Notes: generated by a model not told the origin, from the letters alone. DNA of 64,000 bases from CAILZL01 sp963748005 (GCA_963748005.1 CAVVHH010000002.1:2480001-2544000); one strand, 5' to 3'; shown: positions 16,674 through 25,505, counted from the stretch's first letter. Made by a program: numbers and translations.

Positions 16674-18160
16674 GGGGCTATCTGGGCAATCAGGCTCGCG
16701 GCAACCGCCCTGGAGGTGGTGGCGGTAATGGCAATGGCGGCGGCGGGGGCAACCGCAATCGCCCGCCACGTGAAGGCCGCGGCAATCGTCAGCGCAATCG
16801 CGGCGGCCAGACGGAAGGTCTGCCGCAGGACGATTTTCTCGACAATGACGATGTAGGCATCGTTTCCGCGGCGGAACTTGCAGCCTCGCGTCAGTCGATG
16901 AATCTGACCACCCTGAAACTCAAGCCCATCGGCGAACTGGTGGAAATGGCGCAGCGCCTCGGCGCAGAGAACATGGCCCGTTCGCGCAAACAGGACATCA
17001 TCTTTGAAATTCTCAAGGCGCATGTCCGCAGCGGCGAAACCATTTTCGGCGAAGGCGTGCTGGAAATTCTGCAGGATGGCTTCGGTTTTCTGCGTTCCGC
17101 GGAAGGTTCTTATCTGGCCGGTCCCGATGACATTTACATCAGTCCGTCGCAGATCCGTCGTTTCAATCTGCGCACTGGCGATTCCATTTCCGGCCTGATT
17201 CGCCCGCCGCGTGAAGGCGAACGTTATTTCGCACTGCTGAAGGTCGAGCGAAATCAATTTCGATTCTCCGGAAAGCGCACGTCACAAAGTGCATTGTTTG
17301 AGAACCTCACGCCGCTGCATCCGACCAAGCGTTTGAAGCTGGAGCGTGGCACCGGTTCAACCGAAGACCTGACCGCACGTGTGATTGATCTGGTGGCGCC
17401 GATCGGCAAGGGTCAGCGTGGTCTGATCATCTCGCCGCCCAAGGCCGGCAAGACGATGTTGCTGCAGAACATTGCCAGCTCCATCTCGGCCAATCATCCC
17501 GAGGTCTATCTGATCGTGCTGCTTATCGATGAGCGTCCCGAAGAGGTGACCGAGATGACCCGCACCGTACGCGGCGAAGTGGTGGCGTCGACCTTCGATG
17601 AACCCGCCAGCCGTCACGTGCAGGTCGCGGAAATGGTGATCGAGAAAGCCAAACGTCTGGTCGAACACAAACGCGATGTGGTGATCCTGCTCGATTCGAT
17701 CACGCGTCTGGCGCGTGCTTACAACACCGTAGTGCCCAGCTCCGGCAAGGTGCTCACCGGTGGTGTGGATGCCAACGCTTTGCAGCGTCCCAAGCGTTTC
17801 TTCGGCGCTGCGCGTAATGTGGAAGAGGGCGGTTCATTGACCATTCTCGCCACCGCACTGATCGACACCGGTTCGCGCATGGACGACGTGATCTATGAAG
17901 AGTTCAAGGGCACCGGCAACTCGGAAATCCATCTGGATCGCCGCGTCGCGGAAAAGCGCACCTTCCCGGCCGTGAACATCAACCGCTCCGGCACCCGCCG
18001 AGAAGAGTTGATCACTGCTCAGGATGAGTTGGCGAAGATCTGGATTCTGCGCAAACTGCTGCATCCCATGGATGAACTGGCTGCGATTGAATTCCTGCTC
18101 GACAAGATGAAAGACACCAAGACCAACAGCGAGTTCTACGACGCCATGAAGCGCGGCTGA
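16670..18160 (+). CDS. rho: Transcription termination factor Rho
   Basis: A 496-residue Rho. The hexameric RNA-dependent ATPase ends transcription. The conserved body starts at the segment NLTTLKLKPIGELVE (residue 77, base 16898); the RNA-binding domain has DGFGFLRS, the Walker A is PPKAGKTMLLQ (about 256-266) and Walker B is VVILLDSITR. Residues 1-76 are an extra Gly/Asn/Arg-rich extension. GTG at 16670 overlaps the trxA stop by four bases; a start at 16898 would give a protein of normal E. coli length. The uniform codon pattern of the extension favours its being translated. Confidence 0.95.
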   Translation: MRGYLGNQARGNRPGGGGGNGNGGGGGNRNRPPREGRGNRQRNRGGQTEGLPQDDFLDNDDVGIVSAAELAASRQSMNLTTLKLKPIGELVEMAQRLGAENMARSRKQDIIFEILKAHVRSGETIFGEGVLEILQDGFGFLRSAEGSYLAGPDDIYISPSQIRRFNLRTGDSISGLIRPPREGERYFALLKVERNQFRFSGKRTSQSALFENLTPLHPTKRLKLERGTGSTEDLTARVIDLVAPIGKGQRGLIISPPKAGKTMLLQNIASSISANHPEVYLIVLLIDERPEEVTEMTRTVRGEVVASTFDEPASRHVQVAEMVIEKAKRLVEHKRDVVILLDSITRLARAYNTVVPSSGKVLTGGVDANALQRPKRFFGAARNVEEGGSLTILATALIDTGSRMDDVIYEEFKGTGNSEIHLDRRVAEKRTFPAVNINRSGTRREELITAQDELAKIWILRKLLHPMDELAAIEFLLDKMKDTKTNSEFYDAMKRG

Positions 18161-18189
18161 TTCGTAGTTAATCGGTGTATTGATTAAAG

Positions 18190-18218
18190 GCGCGATCAGT
18201 TACTGATCGCGCTTTTTT
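18190..18218 (+). terminator. Rho-independent terminator of rho
   Basis: GCGCGATCA (18190-18198) pairs perfectly with TGATCGCGC (18204-18212), followed by six Ts at 18213-18218. It lies 30 bases after the rho stop and before the convergent TPR gene. Confidence 0.9.
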
Positions 18219-18239
18219 GTTTGCGGTCACTAGATGCGG

Positions 18240-20246
18240 TTATCGAATTGCTGCAAGTAATTTCTGTTCACTTGGAACAAGTTCCAGTGCTTCGGCAGTT
18301 TTGAACTTCTGCTGCGCTTCCGCGCGACGCCCCAGCTTGTTGAGCGACATAGCCCATTGGATGTGTATGCGGCCCCACTTGGGGGCGAGTTCCGCTGCGC
18401 GTTTGTATTCGGCTATTGCGTCAGCGTGATTGCCGCTTTGTGCCAACGCCTCGCCCAGCGCTTGATATGCATCCGCAAACTTTGGACCACGCTTGATGGC
18501 TTCACGCGCCTGTGTAATCGCGCCTTGCGCATCGCCCTTGGCGATCAGCATTTCAGCCCAGTCGGTATTGGCCCAGGCCAGGGAAGGGCCTTGTCTAGCT
18601 GCTTCTGCAAACCAGCGTTCGGCGGTTTGCCAATCGTGCTGCGATGCTGCGATCTTGCCGCGTGCACGCAGGCACGGATAGCAATCGTCAGGTAGCTCCT
18701 GCATCACTGCGTTCGCACCCGCCAAATCTCCTTTTTTTGCCAACGCGTAGGCAAGCCAAGGCTTTAACACCAACGCACGTGATGGCGCCACGTTAATCCC
18801 GCGTCGATACGCAGATATGGCGCCATCCCAGTCCTCACGGGCCAGGCGCAGTGAACCCATTGCCTCGGCCCTTCGTCGAAAACGAACCGACACTGGAGAT
18901 GGTGAGCCCGGATCTGGTGGGTCTTCGATGACTGCTTCCTCTTCCTGCGCGGCAGCAATGTTGTGTTCGAGCGCCAATAGATAGGGCGGCCCCCATGGAA
19001 GTGGCGAAAGTGCACCCTGCGTTGAAGCTGCAACCACGCCCTCGCGACAGGCTTGCAGTGCCTGTTGCAGACTTCCAGTCAGGAGGAATTGTTCGCAGGT
19101 GATGGAGGATACCAACCGGGCGAGCGCATTTGGTGAGTAAAAATCTGAGGGCATGGTCCGGAAATTGGTCGTTGCGGCATTCGCATCACTGTGGGCTTTT
19201 TCGAAGCGCCCGAGACTATAGTCCACATCCCATAGGCGATACTGCGCGTTGCCGACCGCCTCCGGTGCCAACCGCATGCCGGCGCGTGCTTTGGCTTCTG
19301 CCTCTGCATAATCACCACGGTCCAGCAGCCTGAAACTCCATGTAATGTAAGCCGCGGAACGTTCCATCACCGTTGTGGCCGAACGCGCCAGAGGTTGGAT
19401 GACCGCAATGGCCTCATCTTCTCGTCCGACGTTGGCCAATGCTGCAGCGTAGTGATGAGGTAGTCCGGCAGACATCACTTGCTCGCCGGCACGTGCGATT
19501 AGCGCATCGATGTCGATTTCATTGCCTGTGACAGGATTAGCGGGCCGCCCGTTGATACGTGCCGAGATCATAAGGCCGTCAACCGTGCGCACCACTTCAC
19601 CGCTGATACGCGTTTCGCTACCCAAGTGTCGTCTTAGATATCGGCCCACTTCTCCCAGAGAAACACCGGTTTCGGGAATTTCGACCCTCAGCTCGTCACC
19701 CCAATCCGATTCCAGCGTGCTCATCGCGACAATGGAAAGGAGATTTGCGTCCGACTGCAATTCGCTGATTCGGTCCAGAATTTTCTGGGATACAACTGTT
19801 CCTGAGTAACCTCGCTTCATGAGGTCCGGCGGCACTGCAAACGCTTCCATAACAACTCCGCGATAGTGTGCGGCGTTCCACACTGCAGCGGCACCCGCCA
19901 CGGCTATACCAACACCCACGAACGCTAGTGCTATGTACAAAACGCCTCTTAACGCGTCAGTGAGGTGCTGCCACTTCATATGCGAGACTGTCAGCTTGCG
20001 CTGCTCGTGCAAGTCTTCCATCTGCAAGCGCAAATACTCTTCCTGCACACCAAGCATCCGCTGCTGACGATCAATGAAAGCAGACTGCTTCTCCAGAAAG
20101 GCCGACACGACAGGCGAAGACTTTCCTTCCGTATTTTCCTGCTCGATAGCCAGCATAGTTGCGATGCCATCACCGGCAGGAGGTGTTGTCGCGGAAGAAT
20201 CCGGAGATGGCGTCGAGATTCCGGAGCTGTTGGTGTCATCAGCCAT
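18240..20246 (-). CDS. Membrane-anchored TPR protein, downstream paralogue
   Basis: The second copy, 668 residues, with its own ATG at 20246 (MADDTNSSG). Coiled coil at about 60-95, one transmembrane helix at about 101-124, a domain with EIPETGVSLGEVGRYLRR (about 200-217), then TPR-like helices with the distinctive DDCYPCLRARGKIAASQHD and TDWAEMLIAKGDAQGAI. The N-terminus is probably cytoplasmic and the TPR part outside, giving an exposed protein-protein interaction surface; topology is inferred. With the frame of copy 1 restored, its TGA (20239-20241) overlaps this start by eight bases, so the ancestral pair was a coupled operon. Confidence 0.75.
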   Translation of the reverse strand: MADDTNSSGISTPSPDSSATTPPAGDGIATMLAIEQENTEGKSSPVVSAFLEKQSAFIDRQQRMLGVQEEYLRLQMEDLHEQRKLTVSHMKWQHLTDALRGVLYIALAFVGVGIAVAGAAAVWNAAHYRGVVMEAFAVPPDLMKRGYSGTVVSQKILDRISELQSDANLLSIVAMSTLESDWGDELRVEIPETGVSLGEVGRYLRRHLGSETRISGEVVRTVDGLMISARINGRPANPVTGNEIDIDALIARAGEQVMSAGLPHHYAAALANVGREDEAIAVIQPLARSATTVMERSAAYITWSFRLLDRGDYAEAEAKARAGMRLAPEAVGNAQYRLWDVDYSLGRFEKAHSDANAATTNFRTMPSDFYSPNALARLVSSITCEQFLLTGSLQQALQACREGVVAASTQGALSPLPWGPPYLLALEHNIAAAQEEEAVIEDPPDPGSPSPVSVRFRRRAEAMGSLRLAREDWDGAISAYRRGINVAPSRALVLKPWLAYALAKKGDLAGANAVMQELPDDCYPCLRARGKIAASQHDWQTAERWFAEAARQGPSLAWANTDWAEMLIAKGDAQGAITQAREAIKRGPKFADAYQALGEALAQSGNHADAIAEYKRAAELAPKWGRIHIQWAMSLNKLGRRAEAQQKFKTAEALELVPSEQKLLAAIR

Positions 20247-22253
20247 TTGACACTCCCTGCCCGCCACTGGATTGCTGCAGCAAAGTTCTTTCGCTTGGCG
20301 CGAGTTCGAGTGTTTTGGCTGCGGCGAATTTTTCCATCGCTTCGTTACGACGTCCCAGTTTGTTGACGCCATTCCCCACTGAATTTGCGTACGGCCCCAC
20401 TTGGGGGCGTACTTGGCTGCTTGTTCGAATTGTTTGATGGCACCTGCATGGTCGCCGCTCTGCGCCAGCACCTCACCCAGTACTTGATAGGCATCGGCAA
20501 ACTTCGGTCCGCGTTTGATAGCTTCACGTGCCTGCTCAACAGCTCCATGCGCATCACCTTTGGCGAGCAACATCTCGGCATGATCGGTATTGGCGAATGG
20601 CAGCGATGGTCCCTGCTTTGCCGCCTCCACAAACCAGCGCTCGGCTTCGGGCCATGCTTTCTTCAGTGATGCGATCTTGCCGCGCACGCGCAGGCAGGGA
20701 TAACAATCAGCGGGTGTATTGGTGATCAGTTGTTCTGCGCCCGACACATCGCCTTGCATGGCGTGCGCATAGGCGTGCCATGCAGAGAACAGCTGTAGAT
20801 AAACAGGTGCTTCTGACAAGCCTTCTTCGAAGGCTTTCTCTGCGACTGAAAAGTTTTCCTCTGCAAGCGCGATGTCGCCCAACGCCTTGGGTTTCTGACG
20901 GGTGGGACCATCTCTAAAGGCTGACACCACCGGCTCAGTCGTCACTTCGCTGATCACTTGTCGCGCGCCGGCAATGTCATGGCCCAGTGCCAGTCGGCTG
21001 ACCTGTTCCCATTGGTTCGCCTGTTGCGAAAGAGTGCGCCTGACGCAGACGCCCATGTCTCCTCGCGCTTCCCGTGCCCAACACGCTCCCCGATCTTCTG
21101 CCCACTCCCGTATCCGTTGATCCGCATCGCGCGAGGAGGCGGCAAGCGTATACAGTCTTTCAGCACGGCGGAGCGCGCTTTCATTACGGCCCTGGCCAGT
21201 ATCCAGATACATCAACTGTACCCATGCCTCCAGGATCTCAGGATTTGCCTGCACAGCCAGCTGTGCAGCTGCGTACGCTGCGTCGTTCTCGCCACGCAAA
21301 AGTCGTAACCGAGACATGCCCGCATAGGCTGCCGCCCGTTCGACTGGTGCATTGCTTCGCGATAATTGCTGGTAGGCGGCGATGGCTTCATCGAACCGGC
21401 CGAGACCGGCAAGGCTGCCCGCGTACTGATGGGGCTGAGTGGCCGCAAGCACTTGCTCGGCGATGCGATCGACCATTGTTTCCAGTTCCGCGAAGCTACC
21501 GCTGACAGACTCCACTGGGTTGGCACCGGCGCGTGCGTGAATGGCAATACCCGTCTCGGTACGGACTACCTCGCCGCTAATACGGGTTTCCTTGCCAAGC
21601 CATTGGCGCAGGTAGCGATTGAACTCGCCGAACGAGATGCCTGTTTCCGGAATTTCCACAGTGAAGTCCGTGCCCCAAGTGACTTCATACGGCTGGGGAG
21701 CGCGCAGGGATATCGCAAGGTCTTGCAGCACCGCAATTCGGTCGAGCGCTTTCTGGGCTATCACGCTGCCCGTATACCCGCGCTCTTCCAGTTCCGGCGG
21801 CACCGAAAAAGCCTCGACCACCAGTCCGGTGTCATGTCTTGCATTCCACACCATCGCACCGAGACCGATAACGATACCAAGTCCGACAATCACCAGCAGC
21901 ACCTGTAACGTGCCACGCAGCACATCATTCAGGTGCTGCCACTTCATGTGCGAGACAGTCAGATGACGTTGCTCGTGGAGGTTCTCCATCTGCAGCCGAA
22001 GATATGACTCGTGTGCGTCAAGTACTCGCGCGTGGCGCTGCAGGTTGTCTTTTTGCACCTGCATGAGATCCTGATGTTGCGACAGATAGTTGGCGACAGC
22101 CGGGGCGACGTCGGTAGTGCCGGTTGATGGGCCAACGCCGAGTGCCATGGCGATGCCTTCCGAACCAGTGCTCACAGCGCCGGCATTGGCAGCAGGTGGC
22201 GGATCCATCGGCGGAGCAGGGGAAAGCAAATCTTCCGCTTCCACGGTCATCAC
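18240..22253 (-). CDS. Two TPR membrane-protein paralogues fused in one frame
   Basis: As sequenced, one open frame encodes 1337 residues. It consists of two similar proteins in tandem (about 670 residues each). Each has a variable N-terminus, a coiled-coil stretch with YLRLQME-LHEQR-LTVSHMKWQHL, one membrane helix, a beta-rich domain with EIPETG and ETRISGEVVRT, and C-terminal TPR repeats ending near AIKRGPKFADAYQ and APKWGR. After APKWGRTQIQWGMA the first copy changes abruptly (STNWDVVTKRWKNS), runs through the intergenic junction and continues in frame into the second copy. Adding one base near 20366 restores a normal C-terminus like that of copy 2. So this is either a recent one-base loss, a sequencing error or a real gene fusion. 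Function unknown. Confidence 0.75.
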   Translation of the reverse strand: MMTVEAEDLLSPAPPMDPPPAANAGAVSTGSEGIAMALGVGPSTGTTDVAPAVANYLSQHQDLMQVQKDNLQRHARVLDAHESYLRLQMENLHEQRHLTVSHMKWQHLNDVLRGTLQVLLVIVGLGIVIGLGAMVWNARHDTGLVVEAFSVPPELEERGYTGSVIAQKALDRIAVLQDLAISLRAPQPYEVTWGTDFTVEIPETGISFGEFNRYLRQWLGKETRISGEVVRTETGIAIHARAGANPVESVSGSFAELETMVDRIAEQVLAATQPHQYAGSLAGLGRFDEAIAAYQQLSRSNAPVERAAAYAGMSRLRLLRGENDAAYAAAQLAVQANPEILEAWVQLMYLDTGQGRNESALRRAERLYTLAASSRDADQRIREWAEDRGACWAREARGDMGVCVRRTLSQQANQWEQVSRLALGHDIAGARQVISEVTTEPVVSAFRDGPTRQKPKALGDIALAEENFSVAEKAFEEGLSEAPVYLQLFSAWHAYAHAMQGDVSGAEQLITNTPADCYPCLRVRGKIASLKKAWPEAERWFVEAAKQGPSLPFANTDHAEMLLAKGDAHGAVEQAREAIKRGPKFADAYQVLGEVLAQSGDHAGAIKQFEQAAKYAPKWGRTQIQWGMASTNWDVVTKRWKNSPQPKHSNSRQAKELCCSNPVAGRECQMADDTNSSGISTPSPDSSATTPPAGDGIATMLAIEQENTEGKSSPVVSAFLEKQSAFIDRQQRMLGVQEEYLRLQMEDLHEQRKLTVSHMKWQHLTDALRGVLYIALAFVGVGIAVAGAAAVWNAAHYRGVVMEAFAVPPDLMKRGYSGTVVSQKILDRISELQSDANLLSIVAMSTLESDWGDELRVEIPETGVSLGEVGRYLRRHLGSETRISGEVVRTVDGLMISARINGRPANPVTGNEIDIDALIARAGEQVMSAGLPHHYAAALANVGREDEAIAVIQPLARSATTVMERSAAYITWSFRLLDRGDYAEAEAKARAGMRLAPEAVGNAQYRLWDVDYSLGRFEKAHSDANAATTNFRTMPSDFYSPNALARLVSSITCEQFLLTGSLQQALQACREGVVAASTQGALSPLPWGPPYLLALEHNIAAAQEEEAVIEDPPDPGSPSPVSVRFRRRAEAMGSLRLAREDWDGAISAYRRGINVAPSRALVLKPWLAYALAKKGDLAGANAVMQELPDDCYPCLRARGKIAASQHDWQTAERWFAEAARQGPSLAWANTDWAEMLIAKGDAQGAITQAREAIKRGPKFADAYQALGEALAQSGNHADAIAEYKRAAELAPKWGRIHIQWAMSLNKLGRRAEAQQKFKTAEALELVPSEQKLLAAIR
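20360..20372 (-). other. Apparent one-base deletion joining the two paralogues
   Basis: In coding direction, copy 1 reads ATGGCG-TCAACAAACTGGGA, where copy 2 has ATGTCGCTCAACAAGCTGGG. One base is missing between the two underlying codons. With it, copy 1 would continue N-K-L-G-R-R-N-E-A-M-E-K-F as in copy 2 and end at TGA 20239-20241. Confidence 0.8.
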
Positions 22254-22285
22254 TCCCTTGCGGCCGTTTGTTCTTCGTTGTCCCT

Positions 22286-22308
22286 GTCCGGTGCGCCGCT
22301 CACCGGAC
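22286..22308. repeat. Perfect hairpin upstream of the TPR operon
   Basis: GTCCGGTG (22286-22293) and CACCGGAC (22301-22308) form a perfect 8-bp stem with a 7-base loop, 33 bases upstream of the leftward TPR gene start. Without a T run it is not a typical terminator; it could be an operator or leader structure. Confidence 0.4.
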
Positions 22309-22465
22309 AGTTCACACAGATTCCAAACAATTAATAACCGGTTGCCCTTTTTGCGCTATTCAGGCTCGGGGGTCAAGGTGCTCTGTGCTGCCTGGAAATC
22401 CCCGTGGTGGGGATTGGGTCGATTCACCGCGAGTGAGTAATCCTGGCAAGCGTCAACCAATTTTA

Positions 22466-22504
22466 CCCCGCTGCGTTATGCTGAGAATCAGCACCGCAGC
22501 GGGG
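22466..22504 (+). promoter_or_regulatory. Stable hairpin covering the ribosome site of the DUF1800 gene
   Basis: CCCCGCTGCG (22466-22475) pairs with CGCAGCGGGG (22495-22504). An inner stem TGCTGA/TCAGCA (22479-22484/22488-22493) closes on a 3-base loop. The outer arm contains the only Shine-Dalgarno-like G run, ending four bases before the ATG at 22509. In mRNA this would block initiation unless melted or opened. Confidence 0.55.
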
Positions 22505-22508
22505 ACTT

Positions 22509-23924
22509 ATGACCACCAATCTCGATGCAGTCATCGCAGCCAATCGTTTTGGCCTGGGCGCCCGGCCGGGCGAACTGCAGAAAATTCAGGGTGATGTGCG
22601 TGGCTGGCTGAAGAGCCAGGTGAAAGGCGCGCGTGAGTTGCCAGCGGCAATCACCTCCCTGCCGCCTTCGAACCAGGTGTTCCAGGAGCAGGTGCAGGCG
22701 ATCATGGAACGGCGCGCGGCGCAAAAAGCTGCGGCTGGTTCGGATAGTGATCCGGCTGCACCCAAGCCCGGCGCCAGGCGCGGCGTCATTCTCGACCGCT
22801 ATCTGGCGCAGGTGTCGGCGCGCTATCAGTTGGCTACACACACCGAGGAATCATTTCGCGAACGGTTGGTGCACTTCTGGAGCAATCACTTTGCCGTGTC
22901 CATGGACAAGATCGCGGTCGCAGCGCTGGCCGGAACGCTGGAGAATGAAGCGATTCGTCCCAACCTGCATCTGAGTTTCTACGACCTGCTGCTGGCGGCC
23001 GACAGTCACCCGGCCATGATTCTGTATCTCGACAACCAGGGCTCCACGGGGCCGAACTCACAGCTGGCGGAATTGGCAAAACGACGTGCCAACCCGCAAC
23101 GCAAAATCGATATCAATGAAAATCTGGCGCGCGAAATTCTGGAGTTGCATACCCTTGGCGTGAATGGCGGGTACACCCAGGCCGACGTTACGAACTTTGC
23201 ACGAGTGCTTACGGGCTGGTCGATAGGCGGCGGGCAGGGGCGGTTGTTGAATGCCGGTGAGCCCGGCAAGTTCATGTTCCGTGACGGTCTGCATGAGCCA
23301 GGCGAGCAGACACTGCTGGGCAAGCGTTACGCCGAAGATGGCATCAATCAGCCGAAGGCCGTGTTCAAGGATCTTTCACGGCATCCCGCAACTGCCAAGT
23401 TCATTGCCACCAAGCTGGTGCGGCACTTCATTGCCGATGAACCGCCGGCTGCGGCGGTGGAACGGGTGGCCAAGGCTTTTCGCGATAGCGACGGTCACCT
23501 GCCCACGGTGCATGCAGCAGTATTGGACTGCAAGGAAGCGTGGGGGCAACCACTGAGCAAGTACAAGACGCCGCATGAGTTTGTCGTTTCGTCATTCCGT
23601 GCGTTTGACTACGTACCCGATCAACCGCGCATGGTGCTCGCGCCTTTTGAACTCTTGGGACAGCGTCCCTGGTCACCGGGATCGCCTGCCGGCTGGGCGG
23701 ATATCGCCGGACAGTGGGATGGCCCCGATGCCCTGATGAAACGTATTGAATGGGCCACGCAGGTCGGCCAGCGTGTCGGCGCAAGTCGCTCGCCGGTGCA
23801 ACTGGCCGAGCAGAGTCTGGGTGCAGTGCTGAGCGAACACACACGCATGGCGCTCAATGGTGCAGCAGATGCTGCACAGGGCGTGGTGTTGTGGCTGGTA
23901 AGCCCGGAATTTCAGCGACGTTAG
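22509..23924 (+). CDS. DUF1800 domain protein
   Basis: A 471-residue protein of the DUF1800 family. Diagnostic segments are NRFGLGARPGEL near the start, LVHFWSNHFAVSMDK (about 119-133), the core NENLAREILELHTLGVNGGYTQADVTNFARVLTGW (about 198-233; split here only by my numbering) and YKTPHEFVVSSFRAF late. No signal peptide is visible. The family is commonly encoded just before a DUF1501 protein, as here; a role in export or processing of polymers has been suggested but nothing is shown. Between the two genes lies a large palindromic repeat. Confidence 0.92.
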   Translation: MTTNLDAVIAANRFGLGARPGELQKIQGDVRGWLKSQVKGARELPAAITSLPPSNQVFQEQVQAIMERRAAQKAAAGSDSDPAAPKPGARRGVILDRYLAQVSARYQLATHTEESFRERLVHFWSNHFAVSMDKIAVAALAGTLENEAIRPNLHLSFYDLLLAADSHPAMILYLDNQGSTGPNSQLAELAKRRANPQRKIDINENLAREILELHTLGVNGGYTQADVTNFARVLTGWSIGGGQGRLLNAGEPGKFMFRDGLHEPGEQTLLGKRYAEDGINQPKAVFKDLSRHPATAKFIATKLVRHFIADEPPAAAVERVAKAFRDSDGHLPTVHAAVLDCKEAWGQPLSKYKTPHEFVVSSFRAFDYVPDQPRMVLAPFELLGQRPWSPGSPAGWADIAGQWDGPDALMKRIEWATQVGQRVGASRSPVQLAEQSLGAVLSEHTRMALNGAADAAQGVVLWLVSPEFQRR

Positions 23925-23964
23925 GTACATTGATGTTGGGTGAGACACTTGCTGCCGACTCTTT

Positions 23965-24064
23965 GCCTCTCCCCTTGTGGGAGAGGTCGCACGTAGTGCG
24001 GGTGAGGGGTGCGATAAACGAGTGCGATACCCTCACCCCAACCCTCTCCCTCAGGGAGAGGGGG
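23965..24064. repeat. Large palindromic repeat, CCTCTCCC type
   Basis: An inverted structure in which GCCTCTCCCCTTGTGGGAGAGG and a GGGTGAGGGG block (23965-24009) face ACCCTCACCCC and CCCTCTCCCTCAGGGAGAGG (24029-24063). Each half contains its own hairpin. This widely scattered proteobacterial repeat behaves like a non-autonomous palindromic element. Confidence 0.7.
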
Positions 24065-24102
24065 TTTGATACTGGTAGACCACGATTGCAAAGAGAATTG
24101 CC

Positions 24103-25362
24103 ATGAACATGAACTTCAAACACTCTCTGCCACGCCGCGAATTTCTCTGCGCCGCCGGCATGGCAGGCATGGCAACGCTGTTGCCGCGCATGAGCATGGC
24201 GTATGCAGATACCGATTCGCGTTTTGTGTTCGTCATCCTGCGCGGTGCGCTGGATGGTCTGGCAGCGGTTGCGCCTTATGGTGATGGCAACTATCAGGGC
24301 GTGCGTGGTGCGTTGGCATTGCCCGCGCCCGGTGCAGCCGATGGTGCGCTGAAACTGGATGGTATGTTTGCGCTGAATCCGGCTTTCAAGAATCTGCATG
24401 CGCGCTATCAGGCAAAGGAGTTGCTGGTGCTACATGCCGTGGCGTCGCCGTATCGCGAGCGTTCGCATTTCGACGGCCAGGATCTGCTCGAGAATGGCAC
24501 TGCTGCACCGCACGGTGCGTTGAATGGCTGGTTGAATCGCGCCTTGTCCGGCATGTCCGGCAGCAAGCAACGTAGTACCGAACAACTGGCCATCGCCTTT
24601 GCGCAGAATGTACCGCTGGTGTTGCGCGGCGATCAGAAGGTCGGCTCATGGGTACCTTCGCGTCTGCCCGAGACCGATGAGGACACTCTGCAACGTATCG
24701 CCGCCCTCTATCAATCCGATCCCTACTTCCTGTCGCGATTGCAGACGGCCATGTCTACTGATGCCATAGCTGGCGAAGGTGGTATGCAGAAGGAAAAAAT
24801 GGACCAAGGCAATGTGCAAGGCAATGGACCGGGTCCGCGCAACAATTCACTGACGCCCATCGTTAGCGCCGCCGGCAAGATGCTCAAACAAACCGACGGC
24901 CCGCGCATTGCAGTAATGGAAGCGACTGGTTGGGATACGCATGCCAACCAGGGGGCTGAGCAGGGCCAATTGTTCGCACGTCTTCAGGGTCTGGATAAAG
25001 CCATCGATACCCTGCGTGTGGAGATGGGTGAGGCATGGAGCAAAACCGTCGTGATGGTAGCCACTGAATTTGGCCGGACAGTGGCCATCAACGGTACGCG
25101 CGGTACAGATCATGGCACCGCGACCTGTGCCTTCCTGGTGGGTGGCGCCGTGAATGGCGGCAAGATCGTTGCTGACTGGCCCGGCCTTGCCAGCAAGAAT
25201 TTGTATCAGGGGCGCGATCTGCAACCGACCATGGATCTGCGTTCGGTGTTCAAGGGCGTGCTGGCAACACACATGGGTGTGAGTGAATCCGTGCTGGAAA
25301 CCAAGGTGTTTGCCGACAGCCGGAATGCCAAGCCAATGCTGGAATTGGTGCGGGGCGTGTGA
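24103..25362 (+). CDS. DUF1501 domain protein, Tat-exported
   Basis: A 419-residue DUF1501 protein. The N-terminus LPRREFLCAAGMAGMATLLPRMSMAYA is a twin-arginine signal (RREFL) with a hydrophobic stretch, so export of the folded protein is likely. Typical family blocks are FVILRGALDGLA, PYRERSHFDGQDLLENG, WDTHANQG and FGRTVAINGTRGTDHGTA, which resemble the alkaline-phosphatase/sulfatase fold. It follows the DUF1800 gene; the two families co-occur so often that a joint function is likely. The substrate is unknown. Confidence 0.93.
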   Translation: MNMNFKHSLPRREFLCAAGMAGMATLLPRMSMAYADTDSRFVFVILRGALDGLAAVAPYGDGNYQGVRGALALPAPGAADGALKLDGMFALNPAFKNLHARYQAKELLVLHAVASPYRERSHFDGQDLLENGTAAPHGALNGWLNRALSGMSGSKQRSTEQLAIAFAQNVPLVLRGDQKVGSWVPSRLPETDEDTLQRIAALYQSDPYFLSRLQTAMSTDAIAGEGGMQKEKMDQGNVQGNGPGPRNNSLTPIVSAAGKMLKQTDGPRIAVMEATGWDTHANQGAEQGQLFARLQGLDKAIDTLRVEMGEAWSKTVVMVATEFGRTVAINGTRGTDHGTATCAFLVGGAVNGGKIVADWPGLASKNLYQGRDLQPTMDLRSVFKGVLATHMGVSESVLETKVFADSRNAKPMLELVRGV

Positions 25363-25379
25363 CCACAGGAGTGTTGATT

Positions 25380-25436
25380 GTAGGTCGGGTTTTATACCCG
25401 ACATTCAGAAGAAGTCGGGTGTAAAACCCGACCTAC
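25380..25436. repeat. 23-bp inverted repeat, GTAGGTCGGG type
   Basis: GTAGGTCGGGTTTTATACCC GAC (25380-25402) is repeated inverted at 25414-25436 with one mismatch and an 11-base spacer. Each arm is itself palindromic (GTCGGGT/ACCCGAC). It lies between convergent genes and may act as a bidirectional stop or be a mobile palindrome. Confidence 0.75.
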
Positions 25437-25505
25437 AGTGGCATCGGGATGGCCTGGCTTGCAGGGAGTATTGCCAAGTGCGACCTGCGCGGCTATGACA
25501 ATTCA

